64,000 nucleotides of DNA, taken from positions 221,356-285,355 of the forward strand of contig JACPNS010000021.1 of assembly GCA_016185345.1 (NCBI GenBank), written 5' to 3'. This document shows, in pieces, positions 62,856-64,000 of this stretch (position 1 is the stretch's first letter; the number at the start of each line of letters is the position of its first letter). Origin of the DNA: Solirubrobacterales bacterium (GTDB lineage Bacteria > Actinomycetota > Thermoleophilia > Solirubrobacterales > JACPNS01). Under the pieces are notes generated by a model, which did no database searches, had not been told where the DNA came from, and saw only the letters and a list, made by a program, of their open reading frames with translations. A program made the position numbers and the translations under genes.

Positions 62856-63796
62856 TGAGTGATCTCTTTGATCCGCAGGGCAATCTCTCGTTCGAAGGCC
62901 TCAGCACCAAGTCTGGGATGATCGCGCTCGCCGGCCGCCCGAACGCCGGCAAGTCAACGATCGTCAACGGAATCATCGGCGAAAAGGTCGCGATTGTCAG
63001 TGACAAGCCGCAGACGACGCGCCGCGAAGTCCGTGGAGTTCTGACCCGCCGCGACTCACAGTTGATCCTCGTGGACCTACCCGGATCGCAGCGGCCCAAG
63101 GACGCGATGACCGAGCGCATGCAGAAGGGCGTGATCCGCGCGGTCGGCGACTGCGACGGCGCGCTGTTCGTGATCAACGGCGAGCAGAAGTCGGCCGGAG
63201 GAGACAAGTATCTCGCCGAGCTGATCCAGCAGGCAAAAGTACCGGTTATCACCGCTGTGAACAAAATCGATCTGCTTGACAAAGGACGCACCGTCGAGGT
63301 GTTGAGCGCCGTCGCGGAGTTTGCCCCGGGCGAGATCTATCCAGTCTCAGCCCGCACCGGCAAGGGCATCCCTGAATTGACCGAGGCCCTGATCGACATC
63401 CTTCCGCCGAGCCCGTTCCTGTTTCCCGTCGAAGGCGCCACCGACCAGCCGATCGAGATCCGAGTCTCTGAGCTGATTCGCGAGCAGGCGCTCTTGCGGA
63501 CGCGCGATGAATTGCCGCACGCCATCGAGGTGCGCGTGGACGAGATCGAGCGAGTCGAGCCAGCGGACGACTCAGGAACGATCACCTACGTGACGGCCAA
63601 CATGTGGGTCGAGACCGAATCGCAGAAGGGCATCATCATCGGCAAGGGCGGAAAGATGATCAAGGCGATTGGCGCCGCCGCGCGGCCTGCGCTGGAAGAA
63701 CTGCTTGAGTCGCATGTGCACCTTGAGCTGAAGGCAAGCGTGCGCAAGGGTTGGCGTCGCGACGACGGTTTGCTCGACCGCTTGGGGATCGGCTGA
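62852..63796 (+). CDS. era: GTPase Era
   Basis: A 314-aa protein. G1 'GRPNAGKS' is at 28-35, the effector loop is 'VSDKPQTTRREVRGV', G3 'DLPGSQRPKDAM' and G4 'NKIDLLDKG'. The C-terminal KH domain contains 'QKGIIIGKGGKMIKAIGAAARPALEELL'. It binds the 16S 3' end and acts in 30S assembly with YbeY. Start is GTG (62852) or the next codon ATG (62855). Confidence 0.96.
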   Translation: MMSDLFDPQGNLSFEGLSTKSGMIALAGRPNAGKSTIVNGIIGEKVAIVSDKPQTTRREVRGVLTRRDSQLILVDLPGSQRPKDAMTERMQKGVIRAVGDCDGALFVINGEQKSAGGDKYLAELIQQAKVPVITAVNKIDLLDKGRTVEVLSAVAEFAPGEIYPVSARTGKGIPELTEALIDILPPSPFLFPVEGATDQPIEIRVSELIREQALLRTRDELPHAIEVRVDEIERVEPADDSGTITYVTANMWVETESQKGIIIGKGGKMIKAIGAAARPALEELLESHVHLELKASVRKGWRRDDGLLDRLGIG

Positions 63797-63804
63797 TCCA
63801 TGAG

Positions 63805-63846
63805 AAGTAGGCTCGCCAATGTGGGCGACGCGGAACTCCTCTACTT
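63805..63846. repeat. nested inverted repeats downstream of era
   Basis: AAGTAG (63805-63810) faces CTACTT (63841-63846), enclosing TCGCC-N6-GGCGA (63813-63828). It may be the era terminator or belong to the end of the insertion sequence that follows. Confidence 0.35.
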
Positions 63847-63859
63847 ACCTGCCATTGAG

Positions 63860-64000
63860 CTAGCTGTAAGACCCGAGCACGTTGTTCCTCTCAAATAGCC
63901 TCACGCCGGGCGGCTTGCGACCGAGAGATCGGTGTGGTCTCTCAAAGTTATAGAACTCAAGCCAGCCAGCAAGCGCCGCCGTGCGCTCAGCTGAGCTGCC
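63860..64000 (-). mobile_element. IS481-type transposase, C-terminal end (cut by window)
   Basis: Reading leftward from the window edge, 46 codons are open to a TAG at 63860-63862. The product contains 'WLEFYNFERPHRSLGRKPPGVRL', the end of the rve integrase core of IS481/IS3-like transposases (the conserved YN-x3-RPH-x2-LG-x-KPP). The catalytic DDE residues lie outside the window. An element boundary probably falls between 63797 and 63860, immediately behind era; the inverted repeat cannot be confirmed with one end visible. Confidence 0.85.

Noticed and set aside
63841..63875. tRNA-like segment resembling a D arm (AGCTCAATGG on the minus strand)
   Set aside because: No acceptor, anticodon or T arm can be folded around it, and it overlaps the transposase stop region.

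Overview
The window is a dense, GC-rich bacterial chromosome segment with about 60 protein genes and one tRNA. Gene content and order (clpP-clpX; mreB-mreC-mreD-PBP2-rodA; rne/rng-rplU-rpmA-obgE-proB; proA-nadD-rsfS; comEA-comEC-holA; rpsT; lepA; hrcA-dnaJ-prmA; yqeY-phoH-ybeY-era), HadA/HadB-type split hydratases and a LexA box of the GAAC-N4-GTTC type all point to a deep-branching actinobacterium. Class Thermoleophilia (Solirubrobacterales-like) is the best guess. This assignment is inference from gene content; no rRNA is present.

Left part (1-13.2 kb): a truncated arsJ efflux gene; a delta-60 repeat secreted protein split by a frameshift; clpP and clpX, closed by a 13-bp perfect terminator stem; a minus-strand group of secreted or membrane products (glycosidase-like TIM barrel, lipoprotein, a possible 30-aa membrane peptide, a protease-inhibitor-I9-like protein with a poly-lysine tail); then valS-folC and two small membrane proteins, ndk and maf.

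Central part (13.4-29.5 kb): the complete rod-shape operon, RNase E/G with L21, L27 and ObgE, then the proline genes. proB and proA are separated by a 2.35-kb insert holding a GNAT acetyltransferase, an orphan secreted protein and a HEPN-like fragment behind operator-like repeats. proA leads into nadD, rsfS and a class-I GGQ rescue factor.

Accessory part (29.4-38.5 kb): an efflux pump divergent from a macrolide-type glycosyltransferase, a large secreted protein that keeps all six copper ligands of peptidylglycine monooxygenase and carries four Ig-like repeats, tRNA-Ala(GGC), a diguanylate cyclase, and a coupled SRPBCC/SDR set.

Right part (38.5-64 kb): leuS, an MpaB-type oxygenase, rmuC divergent from comEA-comEC-holA across a LexA box, rpsT, murJ, lepA, a J-domain protein, a secreted calcium-repeat protein, hadAB-like hydratases, a hydrolase, hrcA-dnaJ-prmA, two oxidoreductases, an RDD protein and yqeY-phoH-ybeY-era. 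The window ends inside an IS481-type transposase.

Genes are tightly packed, with many 4-bp start/stop overlaps. A recurrent TANNNT hexamer 6-8 nt before the start codon suggests widespread leaderless transcription. The most interesting items are the PHM-like copper protein, the LexA box at rmuC/comEA, the HEPN remnant with repeated palindromes, and the leaderless promoter pattern.
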